From contig JADJWR010000003.1 of NCBI GenBank assembly GCA_016716275.1, positions 806,001 to 870,000 of the forward strand: a stretch of 64,000 nt of DNA, read 5' to 3'. The stretch comes from Burkholderiales bacterium (GTDB lineage Bacteria > Pseudomonadota > Gammaproteobacteria > Burkholderiales > Burkholderiaceae_F). Below the pieces are notes generated by a model, which saw nothing but the letters and a program-made list of their open reading frames with translations, had not been told where the DNA came from and did no database searches. How positions within the stretch are numbered: the stretch's first letter is position 1; each line of letters starts with the position of its first letter. Below are positions 18,654 to 27,273 of the stretch, piece after piece. The translations under genes were made by a program, and so were the position numbers.

Positions 18654-18938
18654 TCAGAGCTCCTCGAAGCACTCGCTGCGCCGCTGCGCCAGCAGCGCCG
18701 CCGGCAACCCGGCGCGCGCCACGGCAGCGGCCAGCGCCTGTCCGAACGTCTCGGGCTGGCGGATGCCGTCGTAGACCTCGAGCAGCGTCAGCGGCCCGCC
18801 GGCGGCATCGGCGCGCCGCATCAGCCGCGGCCGCACGCCGCTGGCAGCGGCGATCTGCGCCTGCATGTCGCGCAGCCGCGGCTCGAGCTCGCGCACCGCC
18901 GCCGGGTCGAGCTTGTAGTAGACGAACCAATGCTGCAT
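18654..18938 (-). CDS. DUF4936 family protein
   Basis: A 94-residue small protein beginning MQHWFVYYKLDPAAV. The YYKLD and LRDMQAQIAAASGVRPRLMRR features and the ending SECFEEL match the betaproteobacterial DUF4936 group, whose proteins resemble ferredoxin-like dimeric alpha-beta barrels. It is encoded 14 nt after ygfZ and 3 nt before the NRDE gene. No function is known. The start at 18936-18938 is the only Met that gives the family N-terminus. Confidence 0.75.
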   Translation of the reverse strand: MQHWFVYYKLDPAAVRELEPRLRDMQAQIAAASGVRPRLMRRADAAGGPLTLLEVYDGIRQPETFGQALAAAVARAGLPAALLAQRRSECFEEL

Positions 18939-18952
18939 CGGCGCGCGCAGGC

Positions 18953-19984
18953 TCAGCTGGTCACGTCGACCAGCTCGTAGGGCAGGGGGCGCGGCGCCAG
19001 CGGCGGGCCGTCGGCGGCACCCAGGCGCAGCGGCCCCTCGGCCCTCTCCAGCGGGCACTCGAGCAGCAGGTCGAAACCGCCGCCCGGCGCGCTGGCCGTC
19101 ATCACCACCGTGCCGGCCGCCTCGGCCTCGCCTTCGGCGAACACGTCTGCACCTGCGGCAGCCGCAGCGGCGCAATGCGCGAGCTGCATCCGCCGCCTCA
19201 GCTTGCCGCGGTACTGGCTGCGCGCCACCACCTCCTGTCCCGGGTAGCAACCCTTGCTGAAGCTGACGCCGCCGAGCACCTCGAAGTTGATCATCTGCGG
19301 CACGAACTTCTCCTGGGTGGCGGCGAAGACAGTCGGCACGCCGGCATCGATCTCGCTCCACCAGAAGGCGCCGCTGCCGACCACCAGCAGGTCGGCCAGC
19401 CCGGCGATCGGCACCGTGGCAGCAGCCGGTGCGAGCAGCAGGAAGCGCTCCGGCAGTCGCGTCGATCCGTGCAGCCGCGCGAGGCGCGCCTCGCCCAGGC
19501 GGACACTGTCGCCCGCTGTGGCGGGCGGCGTGACGCCGGGCGCGCGCAGCCGCGAGGCGGCGTCGACGCCGAAGACCGCCCGGGCGGTCCAGGCATCGGA
19601 GACGTCGGCGAGCGTCGCCTTGGCGCGCAGCACGAACATCGACAGCCGCTTTAGCACAGCGGGCAGCAGTTCGCGCGGCAGCAGCAGGTGGATCGTCTCG
19701 CCGTCTCGCCAGACGCGAAAGCTCGCCAGCAGGCGGCCTTTGGCGGTGCAGTATCCGCCGAGCGCCAGCCGGTCGGCGCCGAGGTGCTCGATGTCGCTGG
19801 TGAGCTGGCCGTGCAGGAAGCGCACCGCGTCGGCGCCGCTGACGGCGATCACGCCGAGCTCTGCAAGCGTCGCGCACACCGGTCCGCGCAGCGCGGCGGC
19901 GGCCTGCGCGGGGTCGGACTGCCAGCAGCCGGCTCGACCCGCTGCGGCGTCTGCCTGGCTCGGCGAAGGAGTGCTGAGGTTCAT
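18953..19984 (-). CDS. ygfZ: Folate-binding protein YgfZ, iron-sulfur cluster assembly
   Basis: A 343-residue tetrahydrofolate-dependent protein related to glycine cleavage T-protein, needed for maintenance of some Fe-S enzymes. The signature KGCYPGQEVVAR near residue 232, with its essential Cys, is intact. The N-terminal block LGVIAVSGADAVRFLHGQLTSDI is equally typical. The Met at 19982-19984 is preferred over one 17 codons upstream. A TATGAT -10-like hexamer sits at 19998-20003 on this strand, inside the longer version, and would give an almost leaderless mRNA. Divergent from mltG. Confidence 0.92.
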   Translation of the reverse strand: MNLSTPSPSQADAAAGRAGCWQSDPAQAAAALRGPVCATLAELGVIAVSGADAVRFLHGQLTSDIEHLGADRLALGGYCTAKGRLLASFRVWRDGETIHLLLPRELLPAVLKRLSMFVLRAKATLADVSDAWTARAVFGVDAASRLRAPGVTPPATAGDSVRLGEARLARLHGSTRLPERFLLLAPAAATVPIAGLADLLVVGSGAFWWSEIDAGVPTVFAATQEKFVPQMINFEVLGGVSFSKGCYPGQEVVARSQYRGKLRRRMQLAHCAAAAAAGADVFAEGEAEAAGTVVMTASAPGGGFDLLLECPLERAEGPLRLGAADGPPLAPRPLPYELVDVTS

Positions 19985-20071
19985 CGTGCGCGCGAAAGTA
20001 TCATAGGCGCGCATGAGTTGGCCGAGCCGCCGCAAGGGCGAATCTCTCGAACGGCGCGCTGCATCGATGCC

Positions 20072-21103
20072 ATGAGCGCGGTCCGCCGGTCGCCCTCGTC
20101 GCAGCAGGGTCGCCTGCTGGTCGCCGCCATCGCGCTCGTCCTCGTCGCGGCGCTCGGCGCGGCGGCGCTGCGCTACCTGTACGAGCGGCCGCTGGCACTG
20201 CGCGAGGAGCGGGTCGAGATCGTGGTCGGCGCAGGTTCATCGGCACGGGCGATCGCCCAGGCGATGCGCGATGCCGGCGTCGAGGTCAACGCCGACCTGT
20301 TCGTCGCCGCGGCGCGCTTCAGCGAGGCCACCAGGCGGTTGCGCGCCGGGCGCTACGAGATCACGCGCGGCATGCGCATCGCCGACGTGATCGACAGGCT
20401 GGTGCGCGGCGACACGCTGAAGGAGCGGATCACCATCGTCGAGGGCTCGACCTTTCGCGAGATGCGCGCCGCGCTCGCCGCCCACCCGGGGCTGAGGCCC
20501 GACAGCGGGAAGCTGGACGAGGCGCAGCTGCTCGCCGCCGTCGGTGCGGGCGAAGCGCAGCCGGAGGGGCTGTTCGCCCCCGACACCTACCTGTTCGACG
20601 CCGGCTCGAGCGACCTCGACATCCTGCGCCAGGCCTATCGCGCGCAGCAGGCGCGGCTGGCGCAGGCCTGGCAGGCGAGGGCGGCCAGCCTGCCGCTGAA
20701 CTCGCCGTACGAGGCGCTCATCCTCGCCTCGATCGTCGAGAAGGAAACCGGGCAGGCAGCCGAGCGCGGCCGGATCGCCGGCGTGTTCGTCAACCGGCTC
20801 CGCAGCGGCATGCCGCTGCAGACCGACCCGACGGTGATCTACGGCCTCGGCGAGAAATTCGACGGCAACCTGCGCAAGCGCGACCTGACCGCCGACACGC
20901 CGTATAACACCTACACGCGGGGCGGCCTGCCGCCGACGCCGATCGCCCTGCCCGGACAGGCGTCGATCGAGGCGGCGCTGCGGCCCGAGCCGACGCGGGC
21001 GCTTTACTTCGTCGCCCGCGGCGACGGCACCTCGCAGTTCTCCGAGTCGCTGGCCGAACACAACCGCGCGGTGGCCAGGTATCAGCTCGGCGGCAGGCCA
21101 TGA
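20072..21103 (+). CDS. mltG: Endolytic murein transglycosylase MltG
   Basis: A 343-residue inner-membrane lytic transglycosylase that cleaves nascent glycan strands and sets their length. One transmembrane helix (about residues 14-34) precedes a LysM-like region, and the YceG catalytic domain carries SIVEKETGQAAERGRIAGVFVNRLRSGMPLQTDPTVIYG, with the catalytic Glu in EKETG near residue 220. The YNTYTRGGLPPTPIALPG block is also diagnostic. The ATG at 20072 gives the short cytoplasmic N-terminus. It heads mltG-tmk-holB-pilZ-tatD, a conserved order, and overlaps the longest possible tmk frame by 4 nt. Confidence 0.95.
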   Translation: MSAVRRSPSSQQGRLLVAAIALVLVAALGAAALRYLYERPLALREERVEIVVGAGSSARAIAQAMRDAGVEVNADLFVAAARFSEATRRLRAGRYEITRGMRIADVIDRLVRGDTLKERITIVEGSTFREMRAALAAHPGLRPDSGKLDEAQLLAAVGAGEAQPEGLFAPDTYLFDAGSSDLDILRQAYRAQQARLAQAWQARAASLPLNSPYEALILASIVEKETGQAAERGRIAGVFVNRLRSGMPLQTDPTVIYGLGEKFDGNLRKRDLTADTPYNTYTRGGLPPTPIALPGQASIEAALRPEPTRALYFVARGDGTSQFSESLAEHNRAVARYQLGGRP

Positions 21104-21159
21104 GCCCGCCGGGCCGCCCCAGGGGCGAATCCTTCGAGCTTCAGCGAGACGATCTTCCA

Positions 21160-21774
21160 ATGACAGCACGCGGCCGCTTCGTCAGCTTCGAAGGCATCGA
21201 CGGTGCCGGCAAGAGCACGCAGATCGCCTTCGTCGAGAACTGGCTGCGCGGCCGCGGCGTCGACGTGCTGCTGACGCGCGAGCCTGGCGGCACGCCGCTG
21301 GGCGAATCGCTGCGCGAGATGATCCTGCACCAGCCGATGCAGCCGCGCACCGAGACGCTGTTGATGTTCGCCGCCCGCTGCGAGCACGTGCTGACGGTGA
21401 TCGAGCCGGCGCTGGCGGCCGGCCGCTGGGTGCTGTGCGACCGGTTCACCGACGCGACCTTCGCCTACCAGGCGGGCGGCCGCGGCATCCCCGAGGCCGA
21501 CGTCGCGACGCTGGCGCGCTGGGTGCATCCGGGACTGCAGCCGGAGCTGACGGTGCTGTTCGACATCGAGCCGGCGATCGCCGCCGCACGCCTGGCGCGT
21601 GCACAGCGCAGCGATCGCTTCGAGGCAGAGCAGCGCGATTTCTTCACCCGCGTGCGCGAGCACTACCTGGCGCGGGCGCGCGCCGAGCCGCAGCGGTTCG
21701 TGGTGGTCGACACCTCGCAGGACAAGCCGCTGGTGCAGGCGCGACTGGTCGATACGATCGGGCGGCTGCTGTGA
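21160..21774 (+). CDS. tmk: Thymidylate kinase
   Basis: A 204-residue dTMP kinase that makes dTDP for DNA synthesis. The P-loop is FEGIDGAGKST near residue 10, the DR(Y/F) motif is DRFTDATFAYQAGGRG near 96, and the LID region follows near RSDRFE. The Met at 21160 (MTARGRFVSFEG) is taken because family members start just before the first strand; a further ATG at 21100, overlapping mltG, would add 20 residues of unlikely sequence. The stop TGA is shared with the GTG of holB. Confidence 0.95.
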   Translation: MTARGRFVSFEGIDGAGKSTQIAFVENWLRGRGVDVLLTREPGGTPLGESLREMILHQPMQPRTETLLMFAARCEHVLTVIEPALAAGRWVLCDRFTDATFAYQAGGRGIPEADVATLARWVHPGLQPELTVLFDIEPAIAAARLARAQRSDRFEAEQRDFFTRVREHYLARARAEPQRFVVVDTSQDKPLVQARLVDTIGRLL

Positions 21775-22829
21775 TTGCACGCCGCCTGCCGTGGCTGGCG
21801 CCGATCTGGCCGCTGCTGCCGCCACTGGCCGCCCGCGGTGTTCATGCCGTGCTGCTGCACGGCCTGCGCGGCATCGGCAAGAAGAGCCTGGCGCTCGATC
21901 TTGCCGAAGCGCTGCTGTGCTCCTCGCCGCAGCCAGACGGGCGCAGTTGCGGCCATTGCGAGGAGTGCCGGCTCGCCGCCGCCGGCAGCCACCCCGACCT
22001 GCGCTGGGTGCTGCCGCAGGCGCTCGCCGAGCGGCTGCTGCCGCAGGCGCAGGACGACGAACAGGCGGCCAGCGAGGCGGCGGATCCTGCCGAGACCGAA
22101 GGCAAGGCGCCGCGGGCCAGCCGCGAGATCCGGGTCGACCAGGTGCGCGCGCTATCCGGTTTCCTCGGCATCGCCGCCTATCGGGGCGGCAGGCGGGTGG
22201 TGCTGCTGGCACCGGCCGAATCGATGAATGCCATCGCCGCCAACACGCTGCTGAAGATGCTCGAGGAGCCGCCGCCGGCGACGATGTTCGTGCTGGTTTC
22301 CGACGCGCTCGACGAGGTGCTGCCGACCATCCGGTCCCGCTGCGTGCTGGTGCAGGTTCCGGTGCCGGACGCCGGCCAGTGCCTGGCGTGGCTGACCGAG
22401 CAGGGCGTGGCAGACCCGGCGGCCGCCCTGGCGCTGGCCTCCGGCGCGCCGCTGGCCGCGCTGGCCGATGCCACCGAGGAGGCGATCGCGCCGGAGGTGT
22501 CGGCGGCGCTGTATCGGCTGCTCGAGCGCGGAGGGGCGCTCACCGCGGCGCAGGTCGTGGCAGGCGTCGGCCGCGATCCGCCGGTGCCGGCATGCGTTCG
22601 GCTGATGCAGTGCTGGGCGTTCGACCTGATGCAGTATCGTGCGCGTGGATCGGTCCGCTATCATCCGCAGCGCGCAGCGAGCATCAGGCAACTGGCCGCT
22701 TCGGCACGTGCCGAGGGCCTGTGGCGCTGGAGCGAGGCGCTGAACGGTGCCAGCGCGGCGCGCGAGCATCCGCTGAACCCGCGCCTGGTCATCGAATCGC
22801 TGCTGGCCGGCTATATCGACGTTTTCTGA
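21771..22829 (+). CDS. holB: DNA polymerase III subunit delta'
   Basis: A 352-residue clamp-loader subunit. The four-Cys zinc module is seen as CSSPQPDGRSCGHCEEC near residue 45. The sensor-type segment NTLLKMLEEPPPATMFVLVSDALDEVLPTIRSRC (about 152-185) contains the LEEPP and SRC motifs shared by delta' proteins. The P-loop is degenerate (HGLRGIGKKSLA, with Lys in place of Ser/Thr after the Walker Lys), which suits a subunit that does not hydrolyse ATP. The insert rich in Glu and Ala near 95-120 is not conserved. GTG start overlaps tmk. Confidence 0.93.
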   Translation: MIARRLPWLAPIWPLLPPLAARGVHAVLLHGLRGIGKKSLALDLAEALLCSSPQPDGRSCGHCEECRLAAAGSHPDLRWVLPQALAERLLPQAQDDEQAASEAADPAETEGKAPRASREIRVDQVRALSGFLGIAAYRGGRRVVLLAPAESMNAIAANTLLKMLEEPPPATMFVLVSDALDEVLPTIRSRCVLVQVPVPDAGQCLAWLTEQGVADPAAALALASGAPLAALADATEEAIAPEVSAALYRLLERGGALTAAQVVAGVGRDPPVPACVRLMQCWAFDLMQYRARGSVRYHPQRAASIRQLAASARAEGLWRWSEALNGASAAREHPLNPRLVIESLLAGYIDVF

Positions 22830-22838
22830 CGATCGCAG

Positions 22839-23249
22839 ATGAGCGACTCACCGAACACCCGATTCGGCAGCGGCGCGGCCGACCTGCTTGGCCCCACCAC
22901 CACCGGCGGCGGGGCACGCCCGGCGATCCTGTCGCTGGCGATCAAGGAAAAGGCGGCGCTGTATGCGGCCTACATGCCGTATCTGCGGAACGGCGGTGTG
23001 TTCGTGCCGACCAACCGCCCGTACAAGCTCGGTGACGAGGTCTATCTAATCCTGACGCTGATGGACGATCCGACCAAGTACCCGATCGCCGGTCGGGTGG
23101 TATGGATCAGCCCCGCCGGCGGCACCGCCCGCACGCCGGGCATCGGCGTGCATTTCCCGGCCGACGAGACCGGCGTCTCGGCGCGCCGGCGCATCGAGGA
23201 GATCCTCGGCGCTGCGGTCAGGTCCGGACGGCCGACGCACACGATCTAG
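22839..23249 (+). CDS. pilZ: PilZ domain protein (type IV pilus assembly PilZ-like)
   Basis: A 136-residue single PilZ domain protein. The core runs from ILSLAIKEKAALYAAYMPYLRNGGVFVPT through LGDEVYLILTLMDD to AGRVVWISPAGG and PGIGVHFP. The c-di-GMP RxxxR motif seen in canonical binders is absent, as in the founding PilZ proteins that act in type IV pilus biogenesis through protein contacts. Its place between holB and tatD is the usual one for the pilZ gene in gamma- and betaproteobacteria. ATG at 22839, ten bases after holB. Confidence 0.88.
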   Translation: MSDSPNTRFGSGAADLLGPTTTGGGARPAILSLAIKEKAALYAAYMPYLRNGGVFVPTNRPYKLGDEVYLILTLMDDPTKYPIAGRVVWISPAGGTARTPGIGVHFPADETGVSARRRIEEILGAAVRSGRPTHTI

Positions 23250-23274
23250 GTCGTCTGCTGCGAGCGGCGGCGCC

Positions 23275-24039
23275 TTGTTCGTCGATTCGCACTGCCACCT
23301 CGCCTTTGCCGAGCTTGCCGACGACATCGACGGCGTGCTGGCGCGCATGGCCACGGCGGGGGTCGGCCGCGTCCTGAGCGTCTGCACCCGGCTGGACGAG
23401 TTCGAGCGGGTTCACGCGCTGGCGCTGCGCGACGAGCGGATCTACGCCTCGGTCGGCGTGCACCCGGATACGACCGGCATCGAGGAGCCGACCGTCGAGC
23501 GGCTGGCCGAACTGGCCGCCCGGCCGCGGGTGATCGCCATCGGCGAGACCGGGCTCGACTACTACCGGCTGCCCGAGCCGCTCGATTGGCAGCGCGAGCG
23601 TTTCCGCGTCCATATCCGGGCGGCCAGGGCCGCCGGCAAGCCGCTGATCATCCACACCCGGTCGGCATCGGCCGACACGCTGCGCATCATGCGCGAGGAG
23701 CGGGCCGACCTGACAGGGGGGGTGATGCACTGCTTCACCGAAGGCCTCGACGTGGCCCGGGCAGCGATCGACATGGGTTTCTTCATTTCCTTTTCCGGCA
23801 TCGTGACCTTCAAGAATGCCGGCGAACTGCAGGCGGTCGCCAGGGCGCTGCCGCTGGATCGGCTGCTGATCGAGACCGACGCGCCGTACCTGGCTCCCGT
23901 GCCTTTTCGTGGCCGGACCAACGAGCCGGCCTACGTTCCCCACGTGGCTGGGAAGCTGGCCGAACTGCACGGGGCGACGCTACCCTTAATCGAGGCGCGA
24001 ACAGAGGAGAATTTCAGACTCTGTTTCAATGTGTTATGA
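23275..24039 (+). CDS. TatD family metal-dependent hydrolase (DNase-like)
   Basis: A 254-residue TIM-barrel hydrolase. Metal ligands are visible in order: DSHCHL at residue 4, the GETGLDYYR Glu near 86, the HTR His near 123, GVMHCF near 150 and ETDAPYLAP near 200. These proteins have 3'-5' exonuclease or deoxyribonuclease activity and act in DNA repair or turnover. The start is TTG at 23275 (MFVDSHCHL), since no ATG or GTG gives the right N-terminus. It closes the mltG-tmk-holB-pilZ-tatD run. A weak 5-bp hairpin (24040-24052) follows. Confidence 0.92.
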   Translation: MFVDSHCHLAFAELADDIDGVLARMATAGVGRVLSVCTRLDEFERVHALALRDERIYASVGVHPDTTGIEEPTVERLAELAARPRVIAIGETGLDYYRLPEPLDWQRERFRVHIRAARAAGKPLIIHTRSASADTLRIMREERADLTGGVMHCFTEGLDVARAAIDMGFFISFSGIVTFKNAGELQAVARALPLDRLLIETDAPYLAPVPFRGRTNEPAYVPHVAGKLAELHGATLPLIEARTEENFRLCFNVL

Positions 24040-24163
24040 CGCGAACTTCGCGCTTGTTCTTAGATTAATCCGGCGCCGTTCGGTGACTTAAGAAGCGAAT
24101 GAACACAGTCAGTTACGGATGTTATTTCATCTCAGTTCTAGCTTCGTTTATTTATCGCTGTGT

Positions 24164-24191
24164 AATTCGCATAATGTATATTATGTTAACT
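24164..24191 (+). other. dif: Chromosome dimer resolution site dif (XerC/XerD target)
   Basis: This 28-bp site reads AATTCGCATAA (XerC arm), TGTATA (central region) and TTATGTTAACT (XerD arm). Compared with the E. coli dif sequence, the central region is identical, the XerD arm differs at one base, and the XerC arm differs only in its outer part (three of the first four bases). Overall 24 of 28 positions agree. It lies in a gap of 184 nt (24040-24223) whose middle falls to about 30 percent GC, against roughly 70 percent around it, with no reading frame. XerCD recombination here, activated by FtsK, would resolve chromosome dimers. It marks the terminus region. Confidence 0.93.
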
Positions 24192-24223
24192 ATCAGTGAC
24201 GCTGAACTTTGGCCGCCTAAGGG

Positions 24224-25033
24224 TTAGCGTAGAGCCTCCCGCCCCTCGCTTGCCGCCAGCGCGGAAATTAACGCGTCGATCAGCCGCGGGATCTCGGACG
24301 GCGCGCGAAGGTAAAGCTGCGCCCGGCTCGCGACGTCGCGACCGACCCGCACCGTCACCAGATCCGGCTGGTGAAGGCGGAAGACATCCTCGTCGGTGAC
24401 ATCGTCGCCAACGTAGACGCCCGCCTCCGCCCGCGAAAGTTCGAGCAGCCGCAGCATCGCCGCGCCCTTGTCGACCGCCGCCGGCGGCAGCAGGTTGAAC
24501 ACCATCTTGCCGGTAACGATGCGCGGCGGCGGCTGCAGGCCGGCCAAAACCGCCGGCAGCTCGGCAACCGCCCGCCCGGGGTCCCTCGCCTGCCGGTAGT
24601 GAACCGACAGCGAGACGCCCTTGTCCTCCAGCAGCAGGCCGGGATCGCGCGCGCGCAGCGTCTCGCCGCCGCGCAGCTGCGCCAGCCAGCCGCGGCTGAC
24701 GGCGACGCACTCGGCCGACTCGCGCTCGGCGCCCGGCAGGCCGTCGATGCCGTGATTGCCGACCGCATAGTCGACTGCGACGCCGAGCCGGCGCAGCACA
24801 TCGTCGCGCGAGCGGCCGCTGATCACCGCGGTGGTGCACCAGTCGCGCAGGCGGTCGAGCGCCGCCCGTGTGCCAGGCGGCGTGATCACCTGCTCCGGCC
24901 GCAGCGCGATCGGCGCCAGCGTGCCGTCGAAGTCGAAGGCGGCAAGGATCCGCCGTCCGCCCAACTGCCGCAGCGCGCCCAGCCCGGCCGCCGAGAAGGC
25001 GTACTCGCCGGCGGCCATGCTGCCGCCGCTCAT
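24224..25033 (-). CDS. otsB: Trehalose-6-phosphate phosphatase
   Basis: A 269-residue HAD-family phosphatase that removes phosphate from trehalose 6-phosphate. It shows the nucleophile motif AAFDFDGTLAPIA near residue 35, motif II AVISGRSRDDV near 72, the substrate-side NHGID segment near 93, and the metal motif YVGDDVTDEDVF near 212. The ATG at 25031-25033 overlaps the otsA stop (ATGA), so the two are coupled and made together. A second Met five codons in is also possible. The gene ends only about 30 nt from the dif site. Confidence 0.94.
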   Translation of the reverse strand: MSGGSMAAGEYAFSAAGLGALRQLGGRRILAAFDFDGTLAPIALRPEQVITPPGTRAALDRLRDWCTTAVISGRSRDDVLRRLGVAVDYAVGNHGIDGLPGAERESAECVAVSRGWLAQLRGGETLRARDPGLLLEDKGVSLSVHYRQARDPGRAVAELPAVLAGLQPPPRIVTGKMVFNLLPPAAVDKGAAMLRLLELSRAEAGVYVGDDVTDEDVFRLHQPDLVTVRVGRDVASRAQLYLRAPSEIPRLIDALISALAASEGREALR

Positions 25034-27273
25034 ACCGCCACCTTCAGCGGCCGCCGCTGAAGCTGCTCGATCCGCGCAGTGACCCGCTCGCGCGAGCGCA
25101 CGCGGGCGGCGTCGATCAGCATCGAACCGGCCCAGCGATAGATGTTGTGGCTGCGCACCCAGGCACGCATGGTCCGCATGCGCTCGCGCTGCTCTGCCGG
25201 CGGCATGGCGAGCGCGCGCGCCAGCGCCTCGCCGGTCTGCTCGGCGCTGTACGGGTTGACCAGCAGCGCCTCGTGCAGTTCGCGCGAGGCACCGGTGAAC
25301 ACCGACAGCAGCAGCACGCCGAGGTCGTCGTCGCGCGCGGCGACGTACTCCTTGGCCACCAGGTTCATGCCGTCGTGCAGGCTGGTCACCATCGCCACGT
25401 CGGCGCTGCGATACAGATCGCGCACCGTCTGCGCGCCGTGGTGCTCGACCCTGAGCAGGATCGCCGGCGCCCGCTCGGTGCCGTAGGCGTCGTTGATCCG
25501 CCGTGCCTCGTCCAGCACGCGGTCGTGGAACGCCTGGTACTCCGGCAGGTCGCTGCGCGACGGCGACGCCACCTGCACCAGCGTGAAGCGGCCGCGCCAC
25601 TGCGGCTGGCTGCGCAGCAGGTGCTCGACCGCGGCGAACCGCTCGATCAGGCCCTTGATGTAGTCGAGCCGGTCGATGCCGATGGCCATCCGGTGCCCCG
25701 GCGGCAGGCCGAGCCACTGATGGATGCGGGCGCGGGTGGCCTCGATCGGCTCCTCGTTCGCCGGCGGCCAGGCGATCGAGATCGGATAAGGCGCCACCCG
25801 CGTCAGCTGTCCGCCGCGGTGGACGGTCGAGTCCTCGTGCTCGATGCGCGACTCGAGGAAGGTGTCCACCGCATCGATGAAGTTGCGGCAGTGCGCCCGG
25901 GTCTGCAGGCCGACGATGTGGCTGCCGAGCAGTCCCTCGAGGATCTGCTCGCGCCAGGGACAGATGCCGAAGGTCTCCGACATCGGCCAGGGGATGTGCC
26001 AGAAGGTCACCACGGTGGCCTGCGGCAGCCGGTCGCGGATCATCTGCGGCACCAGCGGCATGTGGTAGTCCTGCACCAGCACCAGCGGGTCGGCGCGCCT
26101 GGCCGATTTCACCACCGCGTCGGCGAAACGCTGGCTGACGTCGACGAAATGCCGCCAGTCCTCGGCGCGGAACACCGGCCGCACGTGCGCGATATGGCAC
26201 AGCGGCCACAGCCCCTCGTTGGCGAAGCCCTCGTAGTAGCCCTTGACCTGCTCGGTCGTCAGCCAGAGGCGGCGCAGCGTGTACGACGGCTGCTCCGGCG
26301 GCACCTGCACGCAGCCGTCGCGGTCGCTGACCTGCTGGTCGGCCGAGCCGCTGCCGTGGGCGACCCACGTTCCGCTGGCGGCGCGCAGCACCGGCTCCAG
26401 CGCGGTGACCAGGCCGCTGGCCGGCTGCGTCACGACGACTTCGTCACCCCGGCGCTCGTGCGAATAAGGCTGGCGGTTCGACACGACGATGATCTCGTCG
26501 TCCGCGTACTCGGTCTGCAGCATCGCGCGCAGCCGCTGCGCCGACCAGCCTTCGCTCGCACCGGTGTCGGCCGCGCGCTGCCGCTCCAGCCGGCGGAACA
26601 GGCTGCGCACCTCGGCCTCGAGCGGCAGCAACGCCTTGTCGATGGTCGCCGGCCCCTCGGCGAAGGGTCGCAGCAGCCCCTCGCCCGTCAGCATCGCCCG
26701 CACGCCGCGCACCCAGCCGCGCCAGCTCAGGTGCGCCACAGCCACGGTGATCAGCGCCACCACCAGCGCCAGCACGGCAAAGGTGACGATGGCGTACCAG
26801 CGCGTCTCGCCCGATCTCAGTTCGATGAAGCTCATGTCGTGCAGCACCAGCATGGTGTGCGTCGGCGCCGGCGAATCGCCGAGCCGCAGCGGCACGGCGG
26901 TCGGATGCAGCACGCCCTGCTCCAGGCGCAGCACCCGCGGCGTCGACGGATCGGCGGCGGCGCAGCCGACGGTCGCCGGGAACATCGCCGAGCGGGCGAC
27001 GATGCGGCCCTGCGCGTCGCACAGCGCTGCCGAGTGCAGCCGCTCGTCGGTGGCGGCGGCGTTGAGCAATCCGGTGACTCGCGCCGCCATCGCCTGCTGC
27101 TGTGCTTCGCGCAGGGGACCGACGACGGTGGCGGCGATTGCGTGCGATCGCTGGTCGAGATCGCTCATGAACCAGCGCAGGGTCAGCCGGTCCATCAGCG
27201 GCACCGACAGGTAGGCGAGCGCGGCCACCGCGAGCAGCAGCGGCACGACGAAACGCAGGGACAGTTTCAGCAT
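25030..27273 (-). CDS. otsA: Membrane-anchored trehalose-6-phosphate synthase with N-terminal sensor-like region
   Basis: A 747-residue fusion. Residues about 6-26 and 160-182 are transmembrane helices flanking a roughly 130-residue periplasmic region. A HAMP-like amphipathic linker follows (about 183-235, ending LFRRLERQRA), and then a complete GT20 synthase from about 260. Synthase landmarks are intact: VVSNRQPYSHE, YYEGFANEGLWPLCH, QDYHMPLVPQMIRD, WHIPWPMSETF, IGIDRLDYIKGLIERF with the catalytic Arg and Lys, and SLHDGMNLVAKEY. Ordinary OtsA is soluble and about 470 residues. The head looks like that of a chemoreceptor or histidine kinase, so enzyme activity may be gated by an external signal; that is inference. 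Confidence 0.9.
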   Translation of the reverse strand: MLKLSLRFVVPLLLAVAALAYLSVPLMDRLTLRWFMSDLDQRSHAIAATVVGPLREAQQQAMAARVTGLLNAAATDERLHSAALCDAQGRIVARSAMFPATVGCAAADPSTPRVLRLEQGVLHPTAVPLRLGDSPAPTHTMLVLHDMSFIELRSGETRWYAIVTFAVLALVVALITVAVAHLSWRGWVRGVRAMLTGEGLLRPFAEGPATIDKALLPLEAEVRSLFRRLERQRAADTGASEGWSAQRLRAMLQTEYADDEIIVVSNRQPYSHERRGDEVVVTQPASGLVTALEPVLRAASGTWVAHGSGSADQQVSDRDGCVQVPPEQPSYTLRRLWLTTEQVKGYYEGFANEGLWPLCHIAHVRPVFRAEDWRHFVDVSQRFADAVVKSARRADPLVLVQDYHMPLVPQMIRDRLPQATVVTFWHIPWPMSETFGICPWREQILEGLLGSHIVGLQTRAHCRNFIDAVDTFLESRIEHEDSTVHRGGQLTRVAPYPISIAWPPANEEPIEATRARIHQWLGLPPGHRMAIGIDRLDYIKGLIERFAAVEHLLRSQPQWRGRFTLVQVASPSRSDLPEYQAFHDRVLDEARRINDAYGTERAPAILLRVEHHGAQTVRDLYRSADVAMVTSLHDGMNLVAKEYVAARDDDLGVLLLSVFTGASRELHEALLVNPYSAEQTGEALARALAMPPAEQRERMRTMRAWVRSHNIYRWAGSMLIDAARVRSRERVTARIEQLQRRPLKVAV

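Noticed and set aside
24040..24223. AT-rich gap as a possible prophage attachment site or horizontally acquired island.
   Set aside because: The AT-rich core is explained by the dif site; no integrase, direct repeats or foreign genes flank it.
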